From NCBI RefSeq assembly GCF_016820585.1, contig NZ_JADHDX010000004.1, positions 1-64,000 of the forward strand: 64,000 nt of DNA, given 5' to 3'. The translations under genes and the position numbers were made by a program. The stretch is from Arthrobacter beigongshangensis (GTDB lineage Bacteria > Bacillota > Bacilli > Bacillales_A > Planococcaceae). Under the pieces are notes generated by a model that worked only from the letters and a program-made list of their open reading frames with translations, had not been told where the DNA came from and did not search any database. Every line of letters begins with the position of its first letter. The first letter of the stretch is position 1. Positions 49,427-57,986 of the stretch are shown piece by piece.

Positions 49427-49494
49427 TAGTGGTTAAAAGTATAAAAGAGCTGCATGTGAAAAGCAACAAATGGTGATTGGACAGCTATTTGAAT
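49427..49494 (-). repeat. 68-bp promoter-bearing repeat, copy 1
   Basis: Matches 51341..51408 with four differences, all transitions. On the minus strand it holds TTGCTT (49466..49461) and TATACT (49443..49438), 17 bases apart, a credible sigma-A promoter for yqeY starting some 20 bases upstream of its ribosome site. Confidence 0.8.
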
Positions 49495-49751
49495 ATCGGA
49501 ACTTATTTGCTGTTTTGTCTTACATATATACTTTGAAAAAAGAATGAAATCATTTGTTACAAATATCATCAATATGATAATGAATGGTTTTGATGACGCT
49601 GTCACGCCTCGAACACTTTGGTACCTTTATAAATAATTCTATCAAAATCTTGTAACTTTAAATATGATTTATTCAAATCATATTTCATTTAATAAAACCC
49701 AATATATGTCGATATAGAGAAGTAAGAAGTTGAAAAGGACGGTGTTGGGAA

Positions 49752-50477
49752 ATGAAAGTGTTTAGTGGATTAAAAGTAAGTCTGGTCACAAAAACTTTTT
49801 CACCACATACCAGTCATAAAGCGAATGATGAAAACGCAGAGAAATCTGGCAAGAGAGATTCTATTATCATTAGTGATGAAGCACGAGCGCGGCTAGGGAA
49901 TTGGCGGGAAAGGTCTGCCAACATGATTGAAAGCTTATTGGAAAAACGCCAAAAAGTTCAAGAGGCGAAAAGTAATTTGGTAGAACGTACATTGGAAGCT
50001 GGAGAAGAACTTTCTACGATTAAGGAGCAGCTGGGAGCATTCGACGAACAAATTGCTGAAATCGAAGGACAAATGGCAGCAATAGAAGCACAAAAACGCG
50101 AGAGAGAACAGCGTGAACAAGAAGAAAAGCAACAAGCTGCTGCCAAAACACAAGAGAAATCTGAAGCTGTCCAATTGACATCCCTTCTTCAATCAGTCCA
50201 ATCCCTTGACCAAATTAGCGCATTAAAACAAGTGAAAGTACCTATCGAAAATGCGCATCGTCGCCTCAAAACAGAAATGGAAAATGACTTGGGACGCGGG
50301 ACATTTATGGAGAGTAAGGCAAAGAAAATTGAAGAACTTGCGGGGCGTATGCGGAGCCTCGATAGCGAAATGAACAACCAAATTAGAAAAGCGAAAGAAT
50401 CTTCTACCGAAATGAATGAGGATGTTTCTGCTGAGGAAGAAAGGGAAGAGTTAGTAAGAGAATCGCTTGAGAACTAG
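49752..50477 (+). CDS. Charged coiled-coil protein of unknown function
   Basis: A 241-residue protein I do not recognise. After a short basic start (MKVFSGLKVSLVTKTFSPHT) it has IIISDEARARLGNWRERS, then a long predicted coiled coil (about residues 58-140) rich in Gln, Glu and Lys. A more ordered segment follows (TSLLQSVQSLDQISALKQVK) and an acidic tail. There is no signal peptide or membrane helix. GGACGGTGTTGG upstream gives a moderate ribosome site. It stands alone with its own terminator; a scaffold or cytoskeleton-like role is only a guess. Confidence 0.7.
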   Translation: MKVFSGLKVSLVTKTFSPHTSHKANDENAEKSGKRDSIIISDEARARLGNWRERSANMIESLLEKRQKVQEAKSNLVERTLEAGEELSTIKEQLGAFDEQIAEIEGQMAAIEAQKREREQREQEEKQQAAAKTQEKSEAVQLTSLLQSVQSLDQISALKQVKVPIENAHRRLKTEMENDLGRGTFMESKAKKIEELAGRMRSLDSEMNNQIRKAKESSTEMNEDVSAEEEREELVRESLEN

Positions 50478-50487
50478 ATAAAGTATT

Positions 50488-50532
50488 AAGGTGCCAGTCT
50501 CTTGTTTGTTTGAGAGATTGGCACCTTTTTGG
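50488..50532 (+). terminator. Intrinsic terminator after the coiled-coil gene
   Basis: AAGGTGCCAGTCTC pairs with GAGATTGGCACCTT (one mismatch) and is followed by TTT. Confidence 0.82.
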
Positions 50533-50542
50533 TTAATCAGTT

Positions 50543-51289
50543 CTAATTTAAGCTATCTAAAGTTTCTATAATATATTTTGATGTTTCCATTATCTGCTGT
50601 TTATTTGTTAACGAAGATTTACCATCACCTTTTTGGTGACCATAATCTCCAAAACCTCCGTGATTTCCACCTGTTATTTCTATAAATTTTGCATCACTTG
50701 GCATCACATTTTTAGCCTCGTTTACTTTGCTTACATCTGCAACTCGATCATTGCTGCCCCATAATGATAAGACGTTTATTGATGTATTGCTTAGATCTGT
50801 TTTACTTTGGGGATAGGATGCTAATAACACTAACCCTTTTATTTCTTTATTTTCAAGTGCATAATCCGCCGCCATAACTCCCCCTAAAGAATGCCCGCCT
50901 ATCACCCAAGCATCAATATCTTTATGATTTTCTATTATACGGTCTGCACGATTAGGAGATAAAATAGCTAAGTTAAAGTTCATTTTAGCAATAATAACAG
51001 TATAGCCATTAGAGGCGATTTCTTTTGCTAAAGTGGCATATGCAGGGGGCTCTACCTTTGCTCCTGGATAAAAAATAAACCCTGTATTTTTAGCATTAGA
51101 AATGGGTTCAAATAGAATATCCCCGTTTTCTTCAACTGTAACTAGGGAGTCGGATTTCAAACTATCCAAAGCTAACGAACTAGCCTGATAGTATGAGCTG
51201 ACATACACAAAAAATGCCACTGCTAATAGGATTAAAAAAATAGCGATTAGAGTAAAAATTTTAACCTTCAAAGATTTCATTTGTGTCAT
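50543..51289 (-). CDS. Membrane-anchored alpha/beta hydrolase
   Basis: A 248-residue hydrolase with one N-terminal transmembrane anchor (about residues 8-30, VKIFTLIAIFLILLAVAFFV) and an extracytoplasmic alpha/beta domain. The nucleophile elbow is GGHSLGGVMA, the acid lies in VLSLWGSNDRVAD and the histidine in TGGNHGGFGDYG. This pattern fits the dienelactone hydrolase-like PF12695 group. GGAGATGAT precedes ATG 51289; ATG 51280 is an alternative. Its promoter lies in copy 2 of the 68-bp repeat. Substrate unknown. Confidence 0.83.
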   Translation of the reverse strand: MTQMKSLKVKIFTLIAIFLILLAVAFFVYVSSYYQASSLALDSLKSDSLVTVEENGDILFEPISNAKNTGFIFYPGAKVEPPAYATLAKEIASNGYTVIIAKMNFNLAILSPNRADRIIENHKDIDAWVIGGHSLGGVMAADYALENKEIKGLVLLASYPQSKTDLSNTSINVLSLWGSNDRVADVSKVNEAKNVMPSDAKFIEITGGNHGGFGDYGHQKGDGKSSLTNKQQIMETSKYIIETLDSLN

Positions 51290-51340
51290 TTACTATCATC
51301 TCCAATCTTGAATAATGTATGCAAGTTGGACCCCTTCCGT

Positions 51341-51408
51341 TAGTGGTTAAAAGTATAAAAGAGCCGCATGTGAAAAGCAACAAATGATGATTGGATAGCT
51401 ATTCGAAT
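51341..51408 (-). repeat. 68-bp promoter-bearing repeat, copy 2
   Basis: About 94 percent identical to 49427..49494. The minus-strand TTGCTT (51380..51375) and TATACT (51357..51352) are kept, 17 bases apart, and would drive the alpha/beta hydrolase gene. Confidence 0.8.
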
Positions 51409-51484
51409 TCATAATTGGATGAAACCTGACATAAATAATACTGTATCTTAGCGAATTAACTAGTGGGTACAGGAGGCAGGAATC

Positions 51485-52831
51485 GTGATGAGAGAAAACG
51501 CTGAAGGCGAATCAGGCTCTAAGGAACTGCATTCACAGACTGTAGGCGAAAGAGGGCCCGTATTGGAGCAGGATAGTATTTTGCATGAGACATTGGAGAC
51601 CTTTGTCCATTCAAAAATTTTAGAAAGACCCGTGCATGTGAAAGGTTTTGGTGCTTTTGGTTACTTTGAGACTGCGTATTCTATGACAGAACATACAAAG
51701 CTTAGCTTTTTACAAAATTCCGGTCAACAGGTACCTGTCACGGTAAGGTTTTCACTTGCTGTCAGCAATAAAGGAACTCCGGATACCTCTCGAAATGTGC
51801 GAGGATTTTCGACTAAGTTTTATACTGAAGAGGGCGTTTTTGATATGGTTTGCAACCATATCCCAGTTTTTTTAGTACGGGACGCCATGCGCTTTCCGGC
51901 GGCGATTCAGGCTTTATTGCCTTCTCCGGTAAATAACTTAATGGATCCCGAACGGTTCTGGAGCTTCATAGCGAGAGCGCCAGAAGCCACTCATTTTGTT
52001 GTTCGGCTTTACTCGGATGCCGGAACAGTGAAAAGTTTTCGCCATATGCCGGGACATAGTGTGAATACTTATGTTTGGCGGAATGCGCAGGGCGTTCGCA
52101 GTTATGTTAAATATCACTGGATACCTGAAGCTGGAGTGCAGTATATAGACAGTCAAGAAGCTGCCCGATGGAACGGTGAGAATCCAGATATTGCGGGTCA
52201 GGATTTGCATGATGCTCTAGCAAAGGAAAAACCTGTTGTCTATGGGCTTTATGTACAGCTGATGAATCCAGAGGACGAAGCCACACTTTCCTATGATCCA
52301 TTGGATGATACAAAGGTTTGGGATGAACGGCAGTATCCCCTTCTACCAGTTGGCCGCCTGATGTTGAACCGAAACCCAGATAATTATATGGAACAAGTGG
52401 AGAAAGTGGCGTTTTCACCGTCTAATCTTTTGGATGGAGTCGAATTATCAGATGACAAAATGCTGCAGGGGCGTGCCAATATTTACTGGGATTCTCAGCG
52501 TCGACGGCTGGGACCAAATTTCCGCAAAATACCAATCAATCATCAGCAAGACTGGTCGCCAGACTCTCTTGTAACAAGCGGAGATGGGAGATATGTGGAG
52601 GGGCAGCTTGTACGATCTGTTTTGCCTAAACAGGATGATTTTACGCAGGCTGGGCAATTTTATAATGGTCTTCCCGCTATGCAGCAAGACCATCTAGTCA
52701 GTAATCTTGCTGCTGATCTCGCCGGCATATCCCGTGAAACGCAACGCATTGTTTTGACATATTTGTATAATGCGTCGCCGGAATTGTGGGAACGGATTGT
52801 CCGAGAAATTGACATGCAAACGAAGAGCTAA
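51485..52831 (+). CDS. Heme catalase (clade-3-like, divergent)
   Basis: A 448-residue catalase that splits hydrogen peroxide. The distal His51 (RPVHVKGFGAFG) and Asn124 (FDMVCNHIPVFLVRDAM) are kept, as is the heme ligand Tyr334 with Arg330 (MLQGRANIYWDSQRRRLG). Variations from the usual GAHG (GAFG) and GNNTP (CNHIP) motifs show it is a divergent branch. It is shorter than vegetative KatA and lacks the extra domain of large catalases; a spore or KatX-like function is possible. AGGAGG lies eight bases before GTG 51485; ATG 51488 is equally possible. Confidence 0.87.
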   Translation: MMRENAEGESGSKELHSQTVGERGPVLEQDSILHETLETFVHSKILERPVHVKGFGAFGYFETAYSMTEHTKLSFLQNSGQQVPVTVRFSLAVSNKGTPDTSRNVRGFSTKFYTEEGVFDMVCNHIPVFLVRDAMRFPAAIQALLPSPVNNLMDPERFWSFIARAPEATHFVVRLYSDAGTVKSFRHMPGHSVNTYVWRNAQGVRSYVKYHWIPEAGVQYIDSQEAARWNGENPDIAGQDLHDALAKEKPVVYGLYVQLMNPEDEATLSYDPLDDTKVWDERQYPLLPVGRLMLNRNPDNYMEQVEKVAFSPSNLLDGVELSDDKMLQGRANIYWDSQRRRLGPNFRKIPINHQQDWSPDSLVTSGDGRYVEGQLVRSVLPKQDDFTQAGQFYNGLPAMQQDHLVSNLAADLAGISRETQRIVLTYLYNASPELWERIVREIDMQTKS

Positions 52832-52920
52832 CTCTATAACCTGGAAGGGCTGTGTTTTTGGATAAAATATCTTTTAGTACAAAGAAGTGAGCCAATGTTT
52901 ATTATAAAAGTGTCAATTAG

Positions 52921-52962
52921 AAATAGCTGCTCAACCGATTGGTATTGAGGGCTATTTTCTTT
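52921..52962 (+). terminator. Weak terminator after catalase
   Basis: AAATAGC and GCTATTT enclose TCAA/TTGA pairs, followed by TCTTTT. It lies 90 bases past the catalase stop codon. Confidence 0.45.
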
Positions 52963-53034
52963 TGGGGAAATAAAAGGAAACGGACACACGTTTGTCGAAT
53001 GTATATTCTTATAAAGGTCTAGGAGGTTTTGGGC

Positions 53035-53781
53035 ATGAACGCTAATGCATTGATAGTTAACAAAAAAAGTTGGGATGAGGTCGCACCTCGATTTTTCGGA
53101 CGCAATCCTCTTCCCGAGTATGGACCGCTTGCTCCTGGAGAAGAAGAATTGAATTTATTGGGTGATGTGACAGGCGCAAAAGTGTTGGATATCGGTTGTG
53201 GTAGCGGCCATTCATTGCAATACATGGACCAACGGCGTGCTGGGGAGCTTTGTGGAGTGGATCTTTCGAAGACGCAGATTGAAACAGCGAAAAAGCTACT
53301 GGATTCATGCAAATCACCTGTCCATTTATTTGAATCTCCAATGGAGAAAAATCCAGGTTTGCCCAATGATTATTTTGACATTGTCTACTCGGTTTATGCG
53401 TTAGGCTGGACGACTGATCTTCATCAAACAATCAGTAACATCCACCAATATTTGAAACCAGGCGGTATTTTCGTCTTCAGTTGGGAACATCCGTTATTCA
53501 GTCGGGCTGAGCTAGCAGAGAACGAGCTTCGTTTCCATAAATCCTATCATGAAGAAGGTTCTTATGATCATGATGCCTGGCATGCTCCTGCCATCATGCA
53601 GCAGTACAAAATTAGTACATATATCAATACATTAATCGAATGTGGATTCCAAATTGAGAAAGTTATAGAGGAAGTTTCTTTGTCTGAGGAAGATAGGAAA
53701 AAGCATACGAATAGCTGGTATTCCTATGAAAAAGCGAAGATGATGCCGACAACGTTAATTATAAAGTGTAAAAAATGTTAG
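53035..53781 (+). CDS. Class I SAM-dependent methyltransferase
   Basis: A 248-residue Rossmann-fold methyltransferase. Motif I is VLDIGCGSGHSLQYM (about residues 46-60), the acidic end of strand 2 is LCGVDLSKTQIETA, and motif IV reads FDIVYSVYALGWTTDL. The C-terminal half (FSWEHPLFSRAE, SLSEEDRKKHTNSWYSYEKA) resembles small-molecule methyltransferases. TAGGAGG precedes ATG 53035; TTG 53029 is too close. Substrate unknown. Confidence 0.87.
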   Translation: MNANALIVNKKSWDEVAPRFFGRNPLPEYGPLAPGEEELNLLGDVTGAKVLDIGCGSGHSLQYMDQRRAGELCGVDLSKTQIETAKKLLDSCKSPVHLFESPMEKNPGLPNDYFDIVYSVYALGWTTDLHQTISNIHQYLKPGGIFVFSWEHPLFSRAELAENELRFHKSYHEEGSYDHDAWHAPAIMQQYKISTYINTLIECGFQIEKVIEEVSLSEEDRKKHTNSWYSYEKAKMMPTTLIIKCKKC

Positions 53782-53918
53782 GAATGGACTCTACGGATTG
53801 TGGAATGAATGATTCATGGTGCTAGTCGCCGAATGCTTGGGGGTTATATTTTTGTTATTTTACTTTTGATAGGTATCATCTCTCTAATAAGTTACTATAA
53901 TTTAGGAGCTGATGCAGT

Positions 53919-54323
53919 ATGATATACAAAAACGAACTCGATGGAATTTCTGCTGATATGCTAAAAGGATTTTTTGTCGATTGGCCCAATCCGCCAAATC
54001 CAGAAACGCACTTAAAACTGTTAAAGAACAGCAGTAAAGTGATTATTGCTATGGATCGCATGTCCAATCAAGTAGTCGGATTCATTACAGCGATCAGTGA
54101 TGGAGTTTTATCCGCCTACATTCCATTACTTGAAGTTTTACCGGCATACAAAAATAAAGGGATTGGTAAGGAATTAGTACATCGGATGTTGAAAGAACTG
54201 GATGACATATACATGATTGATTTATGTTGTGATGATGACCTAGTTCCTTATTATGATAAAATCGGCATGATGCAGACAAATGGTATGATTTTGCGGAACT
54301 ATAATAGGCAATCCGGAAGTTGA
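53919..54323 (+). CDS. GNAT-family N-acetyltransferase
   Basis: A 134-residue acetyltransferase. The acetyl-CoA loop reads LEVLPAYKNKGIGKELVHRM (the Q/RxxGxG/A motif as YKNKGIGKE, about residues 73-82) after a beta-strand VVGFITAISDGVLSAYIP. The end, PYYDKIGMMQTNGMILRNY, matches the typical Tyr-rich strand 6 region. TAGGAGCTGATGCAGT precedes ATG 53919. Followed by a strong terminator. Substrate unknown. Confidence 0.87.
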   Translation: MIYKNELDGISADMLKGFFVDWPNPPNPETHLKLLKNSSKVIIAMDRMSNQVVGFITAISDGVLSAYIPLLEVLPAYKNKGIGKELVHRMLKELDDIYMIDLCCDDDLVPYYDKIGMMQTNGMILRNYNRQSGS

Positions 54324-54340
54324 AAAGACAGCTATAAGCC

Positions 54341-54375
54341 AAAAACGCTTGCGAGTTTATGCAAGCGTTTTTTAA
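54341..54375. terminator. Bidirectional intrinsic terminator
   Basis: AAAAACGCTTGC pairs with GCAAGCGTTTTT around GAGTTTAT. It serves the convergent GNAT and luciferase-like genes. Confidence 0.87.
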
Positions 54376-54391
54376 TTCATAGCGTCACCCT

Positions 54392-55387
54392 TTAAAATAC
54401 TTCTTCCGCAATTAATTTATAGGATTGAATTCGATCTTCGAGAGAGTATGTGATTGTGTTCATCATGATTTCGTCTGCTCGATAGTTAGTTTGTAACTCA
54501 AACAACTTCTGTCTCACTTCAAGAGGATTGCCGATAATCATGTTCTGTTTCATTGCTTTTAACGATTCCATTTCTTTATCAGTTAGCTTATAGTGTTTGG
54601 CTTCCTTAATAGAAGGAATGCCTTGATGTCCTTCCCCTTTTGCTTTTTGCAAAGACCAGATGAGGAAGCTTAGTGCGATTTCTTCTGCTTGTTCCGTTGT
54701 TTCTCCACAAATAGCCGAAATAGTTACGATGACTTGTGGCGTTTGTTGTTCTGTTCGCGGCTTAAAGGCATCCATATATTCCTTGACGATAGCTGGTCCA
54801 TCATTGTCGCTCATAAAATGACCAAAAGTATAGGGCAACCCATTTTCTGCGGCAAGTAAGGCGCTTTTTTTGCTTGTGCCGAGAAGCCAAGGAATAGGCG
54901 GGTTTTCAGGTATTGGAGATGCGGAAATTTTTGAATACTCATGATCCGTTGGAAAATCACCATTTAAAAAATGGAGCAATTCGTTCACTAACGTAGGTAA
55001 ATCCCAAACCTTTTGCAAAAAGTTTTCAGACAAAGCATTCGTCGCTTCAGCCGATCCACCTGGTGCTCTTCCTATTCCAAGATCAATTCGATTTGGAAAT
55101 AATGTTGCGAGCATATTAAATACTTCTGCCACTTTATAGGGCCGATAATGTGGCAATAAAACAGCCCCGGCACCAATCCGAATTCGATTCGTGTTGGCTC
55201 CGATATAGCTTAACATCACTTCAGGCGCAGAGCATGCGAGTCCAGGTAAATCATGGTGTTCGGCAATCCAGTATCTTGTATATCCTAGTGCTTCCCCAGC
55301 TTGTGCTAACTTCAACGAACCATTCAACGCGTCAAAGGCGGTCTGATTGGAAGAAATCGGGGATTGATCTAATATGCTTAACCTCAT
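54392..55387 (-). CDS. LLM-class flavin-dependent oxidoreductase (luciferase-like)
   Basis: A 331-residue TIM-barrel flavoprotein. It has MRLSILDQSPISSNQTAFDA, RYWIAEHHDLPGLACSAPEV (the conserved EHH), RIRIGAGAVLLPHYRPYKVA, and the FMN-phosphate region around RIDLGIGRAPGGS. Length and motifs match the YhbW/YceB group of luciferase-like monooxygenases. GAGGTGTA precedes ATG 55387. It follows the DUF3219 gene by six bases, and both run in one direction from the IclR gene. Substrate unknown. Confidence 0.88.
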   Translation of the reverse strand: MRLSILDQSPISSNQTAFDALNGSLKLAQAGEALGYTRYWIAEHHDLPGLACSAPEVMLSYIGANTNRIRIGAGAVLLPHYRPYKVAEVFNMLATLFPNRIDLGIGRAPGGSAEATNALSENFLQKVWDLPTLVNELLHFLNGDFPTDHEYSKISASPIPENPPIPWLLGTSKKSALLAAENGLPYTFGHFMSDNDGPAIVKEYMDAFKPRTEQQTPQVIVTISAICGETTEQAEEIALSFLIWSLQKAKGEGHQGIPSIKEAKHYKLTDKEMESLKAMKQNMIIGNPLEVRQKLFELQTNYRADEIMMNTITYSLEDRIQSYKLIAEEVF

Positions 55388-55393
55388 TACACC

Positions 55394-55690
55394 TCAGTCC
55401 TTTTCTTGATGACTCATTTCCATCAAAGTCAATTTAAACTGTCCGATTTGATCTTTTACATACAAATTAGTAACGGAAGTAGAATAATTATGAATGGTTC
55501 CTCTAAATGCTAGGTTTCTCTCAGGAACCTTCACGTCAAAAGTTCCATTGTACAGTAGAGATGTAATGTCATGGTAATCATCACTTGTTACGTTAAAATC
55601 AACCGAAACTTTATAGTATCCATTTACTTTTTCCTCTTCATACCTATGTAAATGAATGGTTTTGTCATTCAAAATTATTGTACCGGCCAA
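55394..55690 (-). CDS. DUF3219 family protein (YkvR-like)
   Basis: A 98-residue beta-rich protein: TIILNDKTIHLHRYEEEKVN, GYYKVSVDFNVTSDDYHDIT and IHNYSTSVTNLYVKDQIGQF, the pattern of DUF3219/YkvR. No catalytic motif or membrane helix is seen. GGAGTGATTTTT precedes the start at 55690. It sits between the IclR-type regulator and the luciferase-like gene on the same strand; function is unknown. Confidence 0.8.
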   Translation of the reverse strand: MAGTIILNDKTIHLHRYEEEKVNGYYKVSVDFNVTSDDYHDITSLLYNGTFDVKVPERNLAFRGTIHNYSTSVTNLYVKDQIGQFKLTLMEMSHQEKD

Positions 55691-55714
55691 TAAAAATCAC
55701 TCCTATTTGTAGTT

Positions 55715-56464
55715 TTAAGAGGTGTAGCCAAATGTTTTAGATAGTTCCTCTTGCATCTTTAATAGATATTGACTTACGGAGTCAGCGATAGCGGTTGGAA
55801 TGTCTTGCGTGAATCCAACAACTGTGATGATTCCAATGAGATCCCTACTATAAGACAGAATTGGAAATGACACTGAAGAGATAGAGGCAATCAAAGGTTC
55901 CTTTGTAAAAGCAATCTTTTCTTCTCTTATGCTAAGGAATTCTTTATCTCCCTCTTTTAGAGTAGGTTCCGCCGTTTTCCGCCAATTTTCGGTGATATGA
56001 CCGTTATAAAATACGTTAAAAATCTTTCCAGTAGAAGAGTTAGGTGGTAGCAGTGTCCCGATTTGTGCACCAATGTTCAATATCCGGTCAGGGCTCCAAA
56101 TTTTGGCAATAATGGGGCCGTTCGTTGTGGCTGAAGCTAACAACACAGAGCAATTCGTGTGCTGACTGATAGCTTGTAGATAAGGGGTTACAAGTTCAAG
56201 TACATCTTGGTTGCCGATGGCTGTAGCTCCGTATTGAATAAGCTTGGAACCGAGATGGTACAAGCCCGTTGAATTCTCTCGAGTCAATAAATCAAGCTGC
56301 GTCAATGTGTTCATGTATTTATACAAATTACTTTTTGTCATTTTTGTTTTTTCTTGTATCTCGGGGAATTTCATTGGCTTGCCGTTATTCACAATAACAT
56401 CAATGATCCCAACTCCAATTTGTAGCGATTGAATAGTAGTCCCTTTATTTGTGATTTCTATCAT
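55715..56464 (-). CDS. IclR-family transcriptional regulator
   Basis: A 249-residue regulator. The N-terminal winged HTH (residues 8-75) has TIQSLQIGVGIIDVIVNNGK, then FPEIQEKTKMTKSNLYKYMN. The effector domain has YLQAISQHTNCSVLLASATT and SISSVSFPILSYSRDLIGII. AGAGAAGT precedes ATG 56464. It is divergent from the 3-hydroxybenzoate/gentisate operon and a 9-bp-arm inverted repeat lies between them, so it is the probable regulator of that pathway. The aromatic effector is inferred from context. Confidence 0.87.
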   Translation of the reverse strand: MIEITNKGTTIQSLQIGVGIIDVIVNNGKPMKFPEIQEKTKMTKSNLYKYMNTLTQLDLLTRENSTGLYHLGSKLIQYGATAIGNQDVLELVTPYLQAISQHTNCSVLLASATTNGPIIAKIWSPDRILNIGAQIGTLLPPNSSTGKIFNVFYNGHITENWRKTAEPTLKEGDKEFLSIREEKIAFTKEPLIASISSVSFPILSYSRDLIGIITVVGFTQDIPTAIADSVSQYLLKMQEELSKTFGYTS

Positions 56465-56593
56465 ACTTCTCTTCTCCCTCTGTGATCTTCTATTGAGTAT
56501 AGCAAAAAAGTTATCCTAAACTCAAAAAACACCGTTTAACAAAATTTCTAATAATTTAGTATTGACTTTAATTATCAGAATACTGTAAAGTAT

Positions 56594-56622
56594 ACTAATA
56601 GTAAACCTAGTTCACTATTAGT
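56594..56622. promoter_or_regulatory. Probable IclR operator before the gentisate operon
   Basis: ACTAATAGT (56594..56602) and ACTATTAGT (56614..56622) are perfect inverted arms 20 bases apart centre to centre. TTGACT at 56562 and TATACT at 56591 are nearby promoter-like elements of the operon. Confidence 0.6.
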
Positions 56623-56708
56623 GGAATTGGTGGAAGTCGTTTTACTAGCTTATTGGGAAATACGAGAAAACAAAACCATAAAATATACTTATTTAGGAGG
56701 TTGTAACG

Positions 56709-57911
56709 ATGAGTAATGATAAAAATAATCCAATCATTGTAATAGGCGGGGGTATTGGCGGGTTGGCGACTGCCTTGGGACTTGCGGAAAATAAGAAGTA
56801 CGTCAAGGTATTGGAGCAAGCTCCAGAATTTTTGGAAATAGGGGCTGGAATCCAGCTTGCAGCAAATGCAACAAACGTTTTACAGCGTTTGGGAGTAATG
56901 GACAAAATCAATGAGATCGCTGTTTTTCCTAAAAGGCTAGTCCTGATGGATGCTTTTACGGGAAAAGAGCTTTCAGCACTCGAACTTGGAGATGTCTACA
57001 AAGAAAGATACGGAGCTCCTTACATCGTATTGCATCGTTCTGATCTTCATAAAGCTTTATATGATACATGTGAAGTAAGCCCTTACATCGATTTAATCAC
57101 TGATCAATCAATCGTTCAGACAGAGGAAACAGAGGGCATAGTCACCGTCACTTCTGCTAATGGCGATGTACATACAGGTTCTGCGGCGATTGGAGCTGAT
57201 GGTCTTTGGTCAAATGCTCGTAAGCTCTTTGTCGATGATCAACCGGTTTGTTCTGAATACGTTGCCTATCGTGGAGCAATCCCAATGGAAGATGTGAAAG
57301 AAGTGGAAAATCTTGATGATGTCTTTATGTGGATCGGTCCGAATTTTCACCTTGTTCAATATCCTGTACGACGCGGTGAACTATATAATCAGGTCGTTGT
57401 CTTCAAAAGTTCTGATTATCGTAAGGAAATTCAATTTACGGATGAATGGGGCACGCCGGAAGAAATGGACCGTGTTTTCGCAGGGACATGTGGCTTAGTA
57501 CAAACTGCCCTTTCGTTCATTCAACGTCAAAAAAGATGGCCGATGTATGATCGCGAGCCAATTGAAAATTGGACAAAAGGACGTATTACATTAACGGGTG
57601 ATGCAGCCCATCCGATGCTTCAATATTTGGCTCAAGGCGCGTGCCAAGCGTTTGAAGATGCAGCCTATTTGGCCGATATGGTTGAGAAGTACGATGAGGA
57701 TATTGAGACGGCATTTCAGAAATACCAGGAAGAGCGTATTCCAAGAACAACCTATGTTCAAAACAATGCTCGGCTTTGGGGCGAAATTATTCACGCTGTC
57801 ACGCTAGAAACGATTCTGCTACGCAATACAATTATGGAAGGCCGGACGTCACAGGACTTTACATTCATCGATAAATTCCATGGTTACAATAAAAGTAAGG
57901 TGACGAATTAA
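56709..57911 (+). CDS. FAD-dependent 3-hydroxybenzoate 6-hydroxylase-like monooxygenase
   Basis: A 400-residue class A flavoprotein monooxygenase. The FAD loop is VIGGGIGGLATALGLAE (residues 11-27), the DG motif is AAIGADGLWSNARKLF, and the second FAD motif is TLTGDAAHPMLQYLAQGACQ. It resembles salicylate hydroxylase and 3-hydroxybenzoate 6-hydroxylase. Since gentisate dioxygenase follows in the operon, para-hydroxylation of 3-hydroxybenzoate to gentisate is the best fit. GGAGG precedes ATG 56709. First gene of the operon, preceded by the IclR operator. Salicylate 5-hydroxylation is an alternative source of gentisate, but that enzyme type differs. Confidence 0.87.
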   Translation: MSNDKNNPIIVIGGGIGGLATALGLAENKKYVKVLEQAPEFLEIGAGIQLAANATNVLQRLGVMDKINEIAVFPKRLVLMDAFTGKELSALELGDVYKERYGAPYIVLHRSDLHKALYDTCEVSPYIDLITDQSIVQTEETEGIVTVTSANGDVHTGSAAIGADGLWSNARKLFVDDQPVCSEYVAYRGAIPMEDVKEVENLDDVFMWIGPNFHLVQYPVRRGELYNQVVVFKSSDYRKEIQFTDEWGTPEEMDRVFAGTCGLVQTALSFIQRQKRWPMYDREPIENWTKGRITLTGDAAHPMLQYLAQGACQAFEDAAYLADMVEKYDEDIETAFQKYQEERIPRTTYVQNNARLWGEIIHAVTLETILLRNTIMEGRTSQDFTFIDKFHGYNKSKVTN

Positions 57912-57986
57912 TGAAGAGACTTTAGCTGAGTGCTACAGGTAGATGATTACAAAAAATATCAAAATGATTTAAAAAGGGAGATTCAT

